The notes beneath the pieces are model-generated. The model saw nothing but the letters and a program-made list of their open reading frames with translations, did not search any database and was not told the DNA's origin. From Butyricicoccus intestinisimiae (GTDB lineage Bacteria > Bacillota > Clostridia > Oscillospirales > Butyricicoccaceae), in assembly GCF_018918345.1 (NCBI RefSeq), contig NZ_JAHLQI010000008.1, positions 1 to 64,000 on the forward strand: a DNA stretch of 64,000 nucleotides, written 5' to 3'. How positions within the stretch are numbered: the stretch's first letter is position 1; each line of letters opens with the position of its first letter. Below, in pieces: positions 34,535 through 42,933 of the stretch. Made by a program: the position numbers and the translations under genes.

Positions 34535-34645
34535 CTTTTTTTTGAAAACAACCCTGTTTTTCGCGTTGTTTCGCGCTGTCGAAATTTTTTTTCATTTGTC
34601 GAAAAAAAACACTTGCTTTTTTCGGAAATCCATTGTATAATACTC
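34535..34645. other. AT-rich segment beside the repeat array with a rightward promoter
   Basis: Runs of T and A (CTTTTTTTT, AAATTTTTTTTC, GAAAAAAAAC) and repeated TTTGTCGAAA-like words follow the last palindrome. Such AT-rich DNA beside iterons is where replication origins open. It also holds a plus-strand promoter: TTGCTT (34613-34618), 17 bp, TATAAT (34636-34641). Confidence 0.5.
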
Positions 34646-34647
34646 GA

Positions 34648-34724
34648 AGAAGATAAAAAAGATAAGATGTAGAACACGCTGTGCAAGGCTTTTAATGATT
34701 GTGTCTTGTATAGCGTGTTTTACT
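34648..34724 (+). ncRNA. Candidate small RNA in the origin region
   Basis: Starts just after a good promoter (34613-34641) and ends in a 14-bp hairpin ACACGCTGTGCAAG / CTTGTATAGCGTGT with two G-U pairs (34674-34718), followed by TTTACT. No ORF. Small RNAs between iterons and the initiator gene are often copy-number regulators, but no long complementarity to the initiator leader is visible. Confidence 0.45.
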
Positions 34725-34746
34725 ATGTCTCGAAATTTGTCGATAC

Positions 34747-34771
34747 ACTTCCGTTAACAATTAACGGAAGT
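34747..34771. repeat. Solitary 17th copy of the origin palindrome
   Basis: The same 11-bp arms around CAA, separated from the array by the AT-rich segment and small-RNA locus, and close to the 3' side of the initiator-like gene. Confidence 0.85.
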
Positions 34772-34780
34772 AACAGCACA

Positions 34781-34830
34781 ACAACCCGCACGAGGTATAT
34801 CAGGATATACTTCTCGTGCGGGTTGTTTTT
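34781..34830. terminator. Terminator hairpin between small RNA and initiator gene
   Basis: 14-bp stem ACAACCCGCACGAG / CTCGTGCGGGTTGT with an inner GTATAT/ATATAC stem, then TTTT. It can stop transcription from either side. Confidence 0.75.
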
Positions 34831-34857
34831 ATATCATGCAAACGTATTCTTTTGTAT

Positions 34858-35844
34858 TTACAGTGACCAACGGACATAGAGCCCCTTTAGCTGTTGCTCC
34901 AAACTGTCCAGCAGGGCTTCCTCTTGCGAAAACGTATGATAAATATACTCCTTTGCCAAATACTGCGTCAGCGGCGTCAGCTGTTCAAAGGTATCGTTCC
35001 ACCAGTCTATCAGTTCTCCACGGCGCACGGCAGCGAGCAGCAATTGCATCTCATCCATAGCTGCATAGCGTTCTCCGGTAGAAAAGTTTTTATGTGCACC
35101 AGCCCGATACAGCATGGCAAGGACGTAATGCTTGCGATTTCTGATGTCTTTTCGCAGTCGAACCGTATCCAAAATCTTTGTGACATCCTGACGAGACAGC
35201 TTAAACAGGGCTTCCTTGCACGCCTCCGGCGTGACAGAATCCCCGTCAATATAAATGGTTTTGTCGTCGCAAACCGCATCACAGATAGCATCCGTCACTT
35301 CCTCCGCCTCTTCCGGAGAGAAATCTTCACGGAGCGTATCTTCTTCAATCATTTCCTTGACAACTTCTCTGCAAGCGTCTTTTTCCAGCTCCTTGCTCTG
35401 TGCATCGGATACATTTCCGTTCGGATTGGCAACAGAGAGCAGGGTTACGCCCTTATTTAATTCTTCTTCCCGAATACGGCGCGGTTTGCCGTCAACGTCT
35501 GCGATTGGCTCCTCAAATACCACATATTCGCTGCGAATGCGCAAATTTCGCTTGCTTAACACGTCTACGCGCACAACAAAGCCCTCTCGCATGAGCTCAT
35601 CCATACAGCGCTTGATGCAGCCGATAGATTCTTTGAACACATGAGACAGGCCTTTTAATGTCATTGTCCACCGATCATTTTCCGAAACAGGCGTAAAAGA
35701 GCTGTCGCGCTGACCAATCAAATAGGTCATCAGCATTTTCGCCTTCATAGAAATCTTTTGCGAATGAATTAAGCTGTTCGGGACCTTGGTAAAACCGGTT
35801 TGATATTCTGTTCGATTGATGGTTAAATTGACTGCTACACCCAT
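34858..35844 (-). CDS. Winged-helix replication initiator-like protein
   Basis: 328 residues from ATG 35844, which follows CGGAGGTACCATC. The N-terminal part (YQTGFTKVPNSLIHSQKISMKAKMLMTYLIGQRDSSF, then TLKGLSHVFKESIGCIKRCMDELMREGFV) has the winged-helix layout of RepA_N/DnaD-like plasmid initiators, including the marker early phrase (x-KVPNSLI...S-x-KAKML). The C-terminal half is acidic and helical. Position between the palindrome array and par genes supports a replication role; exact family not certain. Its leader contains an attenuator. Confidence 0.65.
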   Translation of the reverse strand: MGVAVNLTINRTEYQTGFTKVPNSLIHSQKISMKAKMLMTYLIGQRDSSFTPVSENDRWTMTLKGLSHVFKESIGCIKRCMDELMREGFVVRVDVLSKRNLRIRSEYVVFEEPIADVDGKPRRIREEELNKGVTLLSVANPNGNVSDAQSKELEKDACREVVKEMIEEDTLREDFSPEEAEEVTDAICDAVCDDKTIYIDGDSVTPEACKEALFKLSRQDVTKILDTVRLRKDIRNRKHYVLAMLYRAGAHKNFSTGERYAAMDEMQLLLAAVRRGELIDWWNDTFEQLTPLTQYLAKEYIYHTFSQEEALLDSLEQQLKGLYVRWSL

Positions 35845-35873
35845 GATGGTACCTCCGTATCGTAATCTCTGCA

Positions 35874-35905
35874 CAAAAAAAGTGCTGTTATCCTTTAACA
35901 ACACT
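35874..35905 (-). terminator. Attenuator in the initiator-gene leader
   Basis: Stem AGTGTTGTTA / TAACAGCACT followed on the minus strand by seven T (A run 35874-35880), only 30-60 nt before the start codon. An intrinsic terminator inside a leader suggests transcription attenuation. The codons of an in-frame upstream ATG (35910) run through it but lack a ribosome site. Confidence 0.6.
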
Positions 35906-35923
35906 TCCATACAATCTTACAAT
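35895..35923 (+). promoter_or_regulatory. Possible antisense promoter within the initiator leader
   Basis: Plus strand TTAACA (35895-35900), 17 bp, TACAAT (35918-35923). It would make an RNA complementary to the initiator leader, as in pIP501-type copy control. Weak evidence. Confidence 0.3.
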
Positions 35924-36078
35924 ACAAAAAGGATACATTTCTATCAGGGGGGACATGATGTATACGATATGTCCTGTATGCTTTTGCAGACGCAATGATT
36001 GCGCAGAAGATAAAAAAACAAGATAAGATAAGAAAATAAGAAAAAAAAGAATATTTAAATTTAACTATGTATACCGTT

Positions 36079-36107
36079 ATTATAGCGGACGTCCGACGAC
36101 TTGTCAA
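36079..36107 (-). promoter_or_regulatory. Promoter of the initiator gene with palindrome in spacer
   Basis: Minus strand TTGACA (36102-36107), 17 bp, TATAAT (36079-36084), with the perfect palindrome CGGACGTCCG at 36086-36095 between the boxes, a likely repressor site. The leader is about 230 nt. The rest of the 35924-36397 gap is AT-rich and holds no gene. Confidence 0.7.
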
Positions 36108-36397
36108 GACTTTTTTCGCCTTGTCTCACTTTATCTCACCTTCACTTGCCTGCACTGCTCTGTCTTTTATAAATAATAATATAATATCTCTTAGTCTTAT
36201 ATTTAAATAGTATTATATATGTACGCAAATCCGTAATTTCGATTTCCGTAATATCCATTTTCGAAATTACGGGAATAAGCACGGCGGATGCTGCCGGCTG
36301 TCGGATTCTTTTGAATTTCATTGAAATCTTTTTACTTGTATTGCTTGACGGACAGATGACAAACGGCATATAATAGATGCATAAAGAGGTGATTTTT

Positions 36398-36559
36398 ATG
36401 GCAGGCAATACAAAGATGACAACCGTGCGCTGGCCGGCTGCATTATATAGCAAAATTGAACGGGAAGCAGAGAAAAAGGGCTTACCTGTTGCAAGCTACA
36501 TTCGTATGATCGTGAAAGAACGCATGGATGCGATAGAAGAAAAGGAAGTGGGAAAATGA
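36398..36559 (+). CDS. Ribbon-helix-helix protein (CopG/Arc type), first gene of the par operon
   Basis: 53 residues from ATG 36398 after AAAGAGGTGATTTTT. The sequence TTVRWPAALYSKIEREAEKKG then SYIRMIVKERMD is a canonical ribbon-helix-helix. It overlaps parA by ATGA. Small RHH proteins in par operons act as repressors or centromere-binding proteins. Confidence 0.75.
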   Translation: MAGNTKMTTVRWPAALYSKIEREAEKKGLPVASYIRMIVKERMDAIEEKEVGK

Positions 36560-37329
36560 GCTGTTCTGTGATTGCGTTTTCCAATCAGAAAGGCGGCGTG
36601 GGAAAATCGACGTCGGTTGTCGCAACCGCCGGCTGTCTCCTTGGCCGCGGCTATACCGTGCTGGTGATAGACACCGATCCGCAGGCAACGGCTTCTTCCT
36701 ACATGGTTTCTGATTTTGAGAAGCAGGAAGAGGGGAGAGAGGCTTCGCTGTACCATCTCATCATGGATGAGAATCTCAGCGTGCCGGACAGCATTGTACA
36801 TACGCCGTCCGGAGATTTGATTACCGCTTCGTTCCTGCTCTATGACATGGACCGCTTGGGTCTCGGCACCTCTGCCATCAAAGAGATTGTGGACGAGGTG
36901 CGCGGGCAGTATGATTTTATTTTGATTGACACGCCGCCAAATCTCGGCTGGCTGCAAACAGCTGCGCTGGAAGCATCGGATGATATTGTCATTCCGACCA
37001 AGGCGACGGCACAGAGCATCCGCGGCATCCCGACATTTTTTGATACCGTGTATTATGTGCAGAACACCAATCCGAAGCTGCGCATCTTGGGCTTCCTGAT
37101 TACCATGTCCAACAAGCGTGTGCTCGCCTGCAAGGCGATTGCCGGCGAATTGGAGACCATTGCCCAGCAGATGGGCTGTCAGGTATTTCCGGAATGGATT
37201 CGTTTGGCGGAAGGTCTGTTCGGTGAGGCGGAAGCCATGCACACCAATGTATTTCAGATGCATCGCAAAAACAATGCGCTCAAAGACTATGCGGCATTTG
37301 CCGATGCACTAATAAAGGCGGTGAAGTGA
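36556..37329 (+). CDS. parA: ParA-family partition ATPase
   Basis: 257 residues. Deviant Walker A NQKGGVGKSTSVV, switch I DTDPQATAS, and Walker B ILIDTPPNLGWL. No N-terminal HTH, so type Ib-like/chromosomal-length ParA. Coupled to the RHH gene upstream and followed 1 bp later by parB. Confidence 0.92.
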   Translation: MSCSVIAFSNQKGGVGKSTSVVATAGCLLGRGYTVLVIDTDPQATASSYMVSDFEKQEEGREASLYHLIMDENLSVPDSIVHTPSGDLITASFLLYDMDRLGLGTSAIKEIVDEVRGQYDFILIDTPPNLGWLQTAALEASDDIVIPTKATAQSIRGIPTFFDTVYYVQNTNPKLRILGFLITMSNKRVLACKAIAGELETIAQQMGCQVFPEWIRLAEGLFGEAEAMHTNVFQMHRKNNALKDYAAFADALIKAVK

Positions 37330-37330
37330 C

Positions 37331-38359
37331 ATGGCACGAGGCGGCAGACCGATTATTCCGACAGGCGGCACAGCACAGCGCATTCAGGATCAGCGCAACC
37401 GTTCGACGCACAGCATTCCGCTGGACAAGCTGATTCCGTATCATCGGGAAAATGTGAACGGCAATCCGATTTTCCATGACTACGCACAGGAAAAGCTGGA
37501 GCAGCTGGCAAACAGCTTGGAGCGGGACGGACAAGTAGAGAACATTATTGTATTCCCATCTGAGCAGCAGCCGGGCATGTATGAGGTGCTGTCCGGCAAG
37601 CAGCGCACGCGCGCCGCGCGATTGGTACAGCAAAAACATCCCGAGCGCAACACGTTGAACGCCACGGTTTTGGACTTACAAGCTGTAAAGGCGAACACCT
37701 TTGCACTGGGCGATTTGACCTATGTTTTGACCAATGTACACCGCAGAGACCAATTATTGATCTCTGAATTGGGCATGGCGTTTGAAATGCAGTTTCAAGC
37801 GGAAAAGCATCAGGGAAAGGCGGCGGCTCAGGGAACGGACACGCTGACCGAGCTGGCACAGCAGAATCAAACCTCGCCGTCCTTTATCAAGTGCGCACGG
37901 CAGTTCATTCCGGAAATTGCCATTCCTGAAGTTATTGACTTGGCGGACAGCGGAAGCATTCCTGTGAGCACGGCATCGCAGACGCTGACGCGCATGAACA
38001 AGGAAACCCAGCGCGCCTTAATGGAAAAGCTCAAGCAGGCAAGTGAACAGGAAGGCTGGCAGCTGGCAAGCTATTGCAAGAAAAAGCTGACGACTGCCGC
38101 CCTGCGTGCCCTCAAGGCGGCGTATGATATGCGCATCGCTGCGGCGAAAGACGCGCAGAGCAACGTGCTGACAGAGAACGACACCGCGTTTCTGTTTACG
38201 GATGCCAAGCCAAAGACCGTATTCAAAGCACCGACCAAGCAGGCATTGCAGCGAGTGATTCCGGAACAGCTGTGGGGAGACCAGAAGGCCGCCTCGGACT
38301 ATCTCGTAAATGCGATGGAGCAGCTGAAGCGGTATAAGGAAAAATATGGGGAACTGTGA
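37331..38359 (+). CDS. parB: ParB-family partition protein
   Basis: 342 residues. N-terminal CTPase/ParB domain with IPLDKLIPYHRENVNG and the GKQRTRAARL box (YEVLSGKQRTRAARLVQQ), then a KorB-like helix-turn-helix (LTELAQQNQTSPSFIKCARQF), then a basic C-terminal part. The natural DNA target could be the palindrome array 3 kb to the left; no canonical chromosomal parS was noticed nearby. Confidence 0.9.
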   Translation: MARGGRPIIPTGGTAQRIQDQRNRSTHSIPLDKLIPYHRENVNGNPIFHDYAQEKLEQLANSLERDGQVENIIVFPSEQQPGMYEVLSGKQRTRAARLVQQKHPERNTLNATVLDLQAVKANTFALGDLTYVLTNVHRRDQLLISELGMAFEMQFQAEKHQGKAAAQGTDTLTELAQQNQTSPSFIKCARQFIPEIAIPEVIDLADSGSIPVSTASQTLTRMNKETQRALMEKLKQASEQEGWQLASYCKKKLTTAALRALKAAYDMRIAAAKDAQSNVLTENDTAFLFTDAKPKTVFKAPTKQALQRVIPEQLWGDQKAASDYLVNAMEQLKRYKEKYGEL

Positions 38360-38420
38360 GAGCTGTCATTAGAAAAGTTCCTGCTGATGTAAGAGAAAAA
38401 ACGTACATGGATGCAAGTGA

Positions 38421-38454
38421 AATCCTCAGAGGTTGAAACCTCTGAGGATTTTTT
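38421..38454. terminator. Terminator of the par operon
   Basis: 14-bp stem AATCCTCAGAGGTT / AACCTCTGAGGATT followed by TTTT. Confidence 0.87.
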
Positions 38455-38646
38455 GTATGAGAGAATTGTAGACCTATATTCCTATAATTTTCTTGTTCCT
38501 ACAAAAAACTATACGTGAAATAAAGATACAAATTGGAATTAAAATGGTAGCACAAAGGGAATAAATGCAGGGAAAGTGCCTTGATTCCGAAATCAAATTG
38601 TAGGCAAAACGGAAAGTTGAGATAGGAGACCAGCAGAAGCGAGGGA

Positions 38647-38676
38647 TTGACAAAGCATAAAATCGGTGTAAGATAT
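38647..38676 (+). promoter_or_regulatory. Candidate promoter of the biosynthetic cluster
   Basis: TTGACA (38647-38652), 18 bp, AGATAT (38671-38676), about 160 bp before the first cluster gene. The surrounding 38455-38836 stretch is AT-rich and otherwise empty. Confidence 0.4.
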
Positions 38677-38836
38677 AGTTAGCGTTGACTTACCAAGAAA
38701 TCGGAAAAACCAACTATAAAGAAACAAAAATGGGAAATTTGTCGAAAAAGAAACAAAAAATAGCGTAATTAACAAGTAATTAAATTAACTAACATTAATC
38801 AATTACAGCGTGTTGCGATAGGGAGGCAAGAAAATC

Positions 38837-39502
38837 GTGTATCAGCCGACGGCGTATCTCCTTCGCCATGCGCAGCGAATGCCGACGGAGCAGTATAGGC
38901 GGCTGGAACAAATCTTGCCTGAGAATCGACGGGAGCGTATGCTGCGTTATCGGCGAGAGGAAGATCGAAAAAACTGCGTATTAGCCTATTGTCTGTTGGA
39001 ATATGCACTGAAAAGGCAATTCGGCATACGCAGGATGCCGGAGATGCGATCTGCAGATTCAGGAAAACCGTACTTTACTGACAAAGCCATGCCGCGGTTT
39101 AACTGGTCGCATTGTCACGGCGGAATTCTCTGCGCTGTGGATATGCAGGAAGTCGGATGTGATATTCAAGACGATATCCTGGATGCACAGGTGCTGTATT
39201 CTCGCTGCCTGCATGAACGAGAGCGGAGCAACCTGCCGCAAGAGGAGGCGGACGCCGCCTTTACGCGGCTTTGGGCTTTAAAAGAAAGCTATCTCAAGTA
39301 CTTAGGAGTAGGTCTGCGCCGCGATATGAGAGAGCTGGATTATTCCGGTTGTGTACAACCGTGCGGAAGCCGAGACATTGGTGATGCTGTGCTGACGTGG
39401 GGGCGATACCCGAGACTGTATTACAGCGTGTGCGCACAAGCACCGACGGATATTTGTGAGATAAACAGCGAGATGCTATATCAAACACTTTGCTGTGAGT
39501 AA
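38837..39502 (+). CDS. 4'-phosphopantetheinyl transferase (Sfp type)
   Basis: 221 residues from GTG 38837 after GGGAGGCAAG. It attaches phosphopantetheine to carrier-protein serines. Motifs: FNWSHCHGGILCAVDMQEVGCDIQ, in which the usual (V/I)G(V/I)DxE becomes VGCDIQ, and WALKESYLKYLGVGL (W-x2-KES-x2-K). First gene of the biosynthetic cluster and needed to activate its four carrier domains. Confidence 0.9.
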   Translation: MYQPTAYLLRHAQRMPTEQYRRLEQILPENRRERMLRYRREEDRKNCVLAYCLLEYALKRQFGIRRMPEMRSADSGKPYFTDKAMPRFNWSHCHGGILCAVDMQEVGCDIQDDILDAQVLYSRCLHERERSNLPQEEADAAFTRLWALKESYLKYLGVGLRRDMRELDYSGCVQPCGSRDIGDAVLTWGRYPRLYYSVCAQAPTDICEINSEMLYQTLCCE

Positions 39503-39524
39503 ATAGAGAAAGAAGTTAGACTAT

Positions 39525-40409
39525 ATGAAAAAATTATTTTGTATTCCAGGTGCCGGAGCCTCTGCAGTGATGTTTCTGCCGTGGATGAAAGAACTCAACG
39601 GCAGTGAAGATTTCAAACTGTGCCTGCTGGAAATTCCGGGACGCGGTATGCGAAAGAAGGACGCTCCGGCCAAAACGATGGAAGAGCTGGTGGATGTCCT
39701 GATTCAGAAGATAGACATTCAGCTGAAGCCGGACGAATCCTATGTGATTTATGGATACTGCTTTGGCGCGATTATTGGCTATGAATTGTGCCGCAAGCTT
39801 CGGATGCTGGGAAAAAAGGAACCTGAGCACTTTTTTTGCAGCTCTATCGGATCTCCGGGAAATCGAAAGATTGCGGAACCCGTGTTTGCGAACCGTTCGT
39901 TCCGAGGAGAAATTCGACAGATGTTTGTCCGATATTTTCCGGAACAGCTGTTTACCCACACAGAGAGCTTAGGGCAAATTACCGAATTGTATACACAGCA
40001 TGCGTTTGACAAATTTGATGAGACGCAGTGTATTCAGCCCGTCCCGCTGGATGAGCTGATGCAGGACTGTGGCGAACTTGCCGGAAAAGAGGAAAACCTC
40101 GCGCGTATTGTGGATTTTGCCAATGACGCGCTGGACATTTTCCAATATGATCAGCAGATGTTGTTGGATTACAGTCATTCCGAGCACGAATCGTTTTTGC
40201 TGGGGTGTCCGCTGACTGTCATGCGCGGCGAGCAGGACACGCTGACCGGAGAAGCGGATCTCATGGAATGGAAGGATTACTGCGACGGCGGTTTGGTATT
40301 AAAGACCGTGTGCGGCAATCATTTTACCTTTGAGGAGAGCCGTGACGAGATCATGGAGATCATCCGACAGGAAAGCGGCGGAGATAGTATGACGATTTTA
40401 GATATTTGA
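39525..40409 (+). CDS. Type II thioesterase with a cysteine nucleophile
   Basis: 294 residues of the GrsT-like alpha/beta-hydrolase family: FCIPGAGASAVMFLPW at the start, the nucleophile elbow YGYCFGAIIG, and the acid D238 (MRGEQDTLTG) with H266 (GNHFTF). The usual GHSxG elbow has become GYCFG, so Cys79 replaces Ser. Expected to clear or release acyl groups from carrier domains. Ends in ILDI, like the ligase-ACP further on. Confidence 0.87.
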   Translation: MKKLFCIPGAGASAVMFLPWMKELNGSEDFKLCLLEIPGRGMRKKDAPAKTMEELVDVLIQKIDIQLKPDESYVIYGYCFGAIIGYELCRKLRMLGKKEPEHFFCSSIGSPGNRKIAEPVFANRSFRGEIRQMFVRYFPEQLFTHTESLGQITELYTQHAFDKFDETQCIQPVPLDELMQDCGELAGKEENLARIVDFANDALDIFQYDQQMLLDYSHSEHESFLLGCPLTVMRGEQDTLTGEADLMEWKDYCDGGLVLKTVCGNHFTFEESRDEIMEIIRQESGGDSMTILDI

Positions 40410-40434
40410 GCAGGAGTAAAGGAGTAAAAAAGCG

Positions 40435-42918
40435 ATGCAGTATCATCAAATCGCAGTCATTGGCATGAGCGGGCGGTTTGCCCAGTCGGAAACGCTGCTG
40501 GATTTCCGGCGCGTGCTCAGTCGAAAGCAGGACTGTATTGCGGAGGTGTCGGAAAAGCGCAAGCGTCTGCTGGGTTTAGAACCGGATGCCGATTGCATTC
40601 AGTTGGGAAGCATCGAGGACATTGACTGCTTCGACCACAAGTATTTCGGCATTCCGTCCAAAGAGGCGGATTTTATGAGTCCGGAACAGCGATTGGGTTT
40701 GGAACTTGCAACCGAAGCCGTACTAAATGCAGGTTATTCGTTAGAGCAGTTCCGCGGAAAAAATTGCGGCGTGTTGGTTTCCAGCTCGGAAATCGCGTAC
40801 AACAAAGAGCGCGCCGCATCGACGTCTCTGTCGGTGCTGGGCAATATGAAACTGATGATCTGTGGAAAGATTGCATATTTTCTCGATCTGCGGGCGGCCA
40901 ATGCGATGTATGACGCGGGTTGCTCGTCCTCGCTGGCAGCGATTCACGATGCGTGCATGAAGCTGATGACGGAGGAATGGGAGTATGCGCTGGTCGGAGG
41001 CATTTCTCTGTTCACAGACATCGAAGATAAGAAAAAACAGAAATATCAGACTATGGGTTTATTGTCTCCAGAGTACCGTAGTAAGGCATTCGATGAGCAG
41101 GCAGACGGCACGAGCGCAGGAGAAGGCGCTGCCTTTGTTTTGCTCAAGCGATTAAAAGATGCAGAGCGCGACGGGGATTTTATTTATGGCGTGCTGACCT
41201 CCGGCGCGGTCAACGGTGACGGCGCGCGGTGCAGCAAGGTGACGATGCCGAGTCCGGAGGCGCAGAGACAGGTCATTGAACGGGCATGGCGCGACAGCGG
41301 CAATCCGGAGCTCACAGAGATTGAAGCGCACGGCATTGGAAACAAAATCGGTGATTCTGTCGAAGCAGAAGCGCTATTTGAAAATTTGCGTGCCGCTGGG
41401 CTGGATAAAAAAGAGATTTACCTCAGCGCGGTCAAGACCAACATTGGACACTTGTATGAAGCCGCCGGTGTGGCAAGTCTGGTAAAGGTGTTGCTGGGCT
41501 TCCGCTATGATGAGGCGTATCCGCTGGCAAACTTCCAGCAGGCGAACGCCCTGATTGATTTCGCTTCGGTGGGTTTGACTCCACTGACCGAAACCCGACA
41601 TTTTTCACCGGGAAGCCATCGGGTTGCCGGTATTGACGGTTTCGGAATCAGTGGAACCAACGTCCATGTTTTGGTAGAAAACTATGCCAACAAGCAGGTA
41701 CAGGAGCGCAATGACGCGCCGAGCCTCGTCAAACTGAGCGCCCAGAGTGAGGAATCCTTCTATGGCAACAGCGAGCGGTTTGCGCAGGCGCTTCGTGACG
41801 GCAAGACCGATTACGCGGCCGCCGTGTACACAATGAACACAGCGCGCGACGACGGTGCTGTGCGTCGGCTGGTCTATTGCGACAGCAAACAGGATTTGCT
41901 AGAACGGCTGGATATGATGCGCCCGACAACGGAGCCGCAGCCCAAGAAACTTGTATTTGTGCTCAAACAGGAGGACTGTGAGCAGGCGCAGTGCGGGGCG
42001 TATGAGACACTGTTTCCCGGTATGCGCTCGTTCTGGAAGGAGACTGGTATACCGGATCTGACGTTTAAGTGCGCGGCCTATCGGTATTTCACTGCGTGCG
42101 GCATGACCCCGGATTACGTTCTGGCAGACAAAGCCGGCAAGGCGGTGGTACAGTATGCCGCGGGACGCCGGAGCATAGAGGATTTGCAGGCGGCTGTAAA
42201 CCAGACGGACAATGATTATACAAAAGTGGTCAAGCAGCTGGAAAAGTTAGCAAAAGATAATAACTTATTGGTTGTCGATTTTGGACATAAGGGCGCTCTG
42301 CGCCAGTTGGTTTGCCTGGAGGGCGTACAGGTCTTGTCTGTGGCGCGTCCGCGCGAGATGGCAGGATTATTTGTCGATTGGTACAACAACGGCAAATCCA
42401 TCGACTGGGAGGTATTCTATCAGGAAAAGCAGCCGCGCGTGTGCCTGCCCGGCTACGCGTTTGAGAAGTGCAGCCACTGGATCACACCGGAAAAAAAGCA
42501 GGCGGAGCGCGTTTCCGGCGTGACGCCGAGCGTTGTGCCGCCGACATCGGCACCGGCTGCTCCGTCGCCAGCTGAGCCGATTCAGCTGCCGCATTTGGCG
42601 CAGCCAATCAAAATGCCGCATCTCGCACAGGCATCGGCACAGAACGAGCAGATGAAACCGGAGCCGCCGATAAACGGAGACGGAAAACTGATTCAAGTTG
42701 AGCAGTTTTTGGAAAAGCTCTGGATGAAAATTTTGAATTTCTCGGATAGCATTGCTTACGACGAGGACTTCTTTTATTTGGGCGGAAATTCGCTGCTCAT
42801 TGAGATGATGGCGGACCCGATTGACCAGCAATTTGGCATTGACTTTGATATTTATGAGATTTACGAGAACGAGACCATTGAAAAGCTCGCGCATCGTATT
42901 TTGGAGACTGCATCGTAA
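40435..42918 (+). CDS. Polyketide synthase: KS - decayed AT - ACP
   Basis: 827 residues. Ketosynthase 1-420 with Cys163 (YDAGCSSSLAAI), His299 (IEAHGIGNKIGD) and His339 (KTNIGHLYEAAG), so catalytically complete. Residues about 505-660 resemble a shortened acyltransferase but the GHSxG site reads ADKAG, so it should be dead. The standard post-AT tail follows (IDWEVFYQEKQPRVCLPGYAFEKCSHW). A Pro/Ala linker with repeated LPHLAQPI-like words leads to an ACP (FFYLGGNSLL, Ser785). It needs an acyltransferase in trans, or uses KS for another condensation. Confidence 0.9.
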   Translation: MQYHQIAVIGMSGRFAQSETLLDFRRVLSRKQDCIAEVSEKRKRLLGLEPDADCIQLGSIEDIDCFDHKYFGIPSKEADFMSPEQRLGLELATEAVLNAGYSLEQFRGKNCGVLVSSSEIAYNKERAASTSLSVLGNMKLMICGKIAYFLDLRAANAMYDAGCSSSLAAIHDACMKLMTEEWEYALVGGISLFTDIEDKKKQKYQTMGLLSPEYRSKAFDEQADGTSAGEGAAFVLLKRLKDAERDGDFIYGVLTSGAVNGDGARCSKVTMPSPEAQRQVIERAWRDSGNPELTEIEAHGIGNKIGDSVEAEALFENLRAAGLDKKEIYLSAVKTNIGHLYEAAGVASLVKVLLGFRYDEAYPLANFQQANALIDFASVGLTPLTETRHFSPGSHRVAGIDGFGISGTNVHVLVENYANKQVQERNDAPSLVKLSAQSEESFYGNSERFAQALRDGKTDYAAAVYTMNTARDDGAVRRLVYCDSKQDLLERLDMMRPTTEPQPKKLVFVLKQEDCEQAQCGAYETLFPGMRSFWKETGIPDLTFKCAAYRYFTACGMTPDYVLADKAGKAVVQYAAGRRSIEDLQAAVNQTDNDYTKVVKQLEKLAKDNNLLVVDFGHKGALRQLVCLEGVQVLSVARPREMAGLFVDWYNNGKSIDWEVFYQEKQPRVCLPGYAFEKCSHWITPEKKQAERVSGVTPSVVPPTSAPAAPSPAEPIQLPHLAQPIKMPHLAQASAQNEQMKPEPPINGDGKLIQVEQFLEKLWMKILNFSDSIAYDEDFFYLGGNSLLIEMMADPIDQQFGIDFDIYEIYENETIEKLAHRILETAS

Positions 42919-42933
42919 GGGGGATGGATAGAT

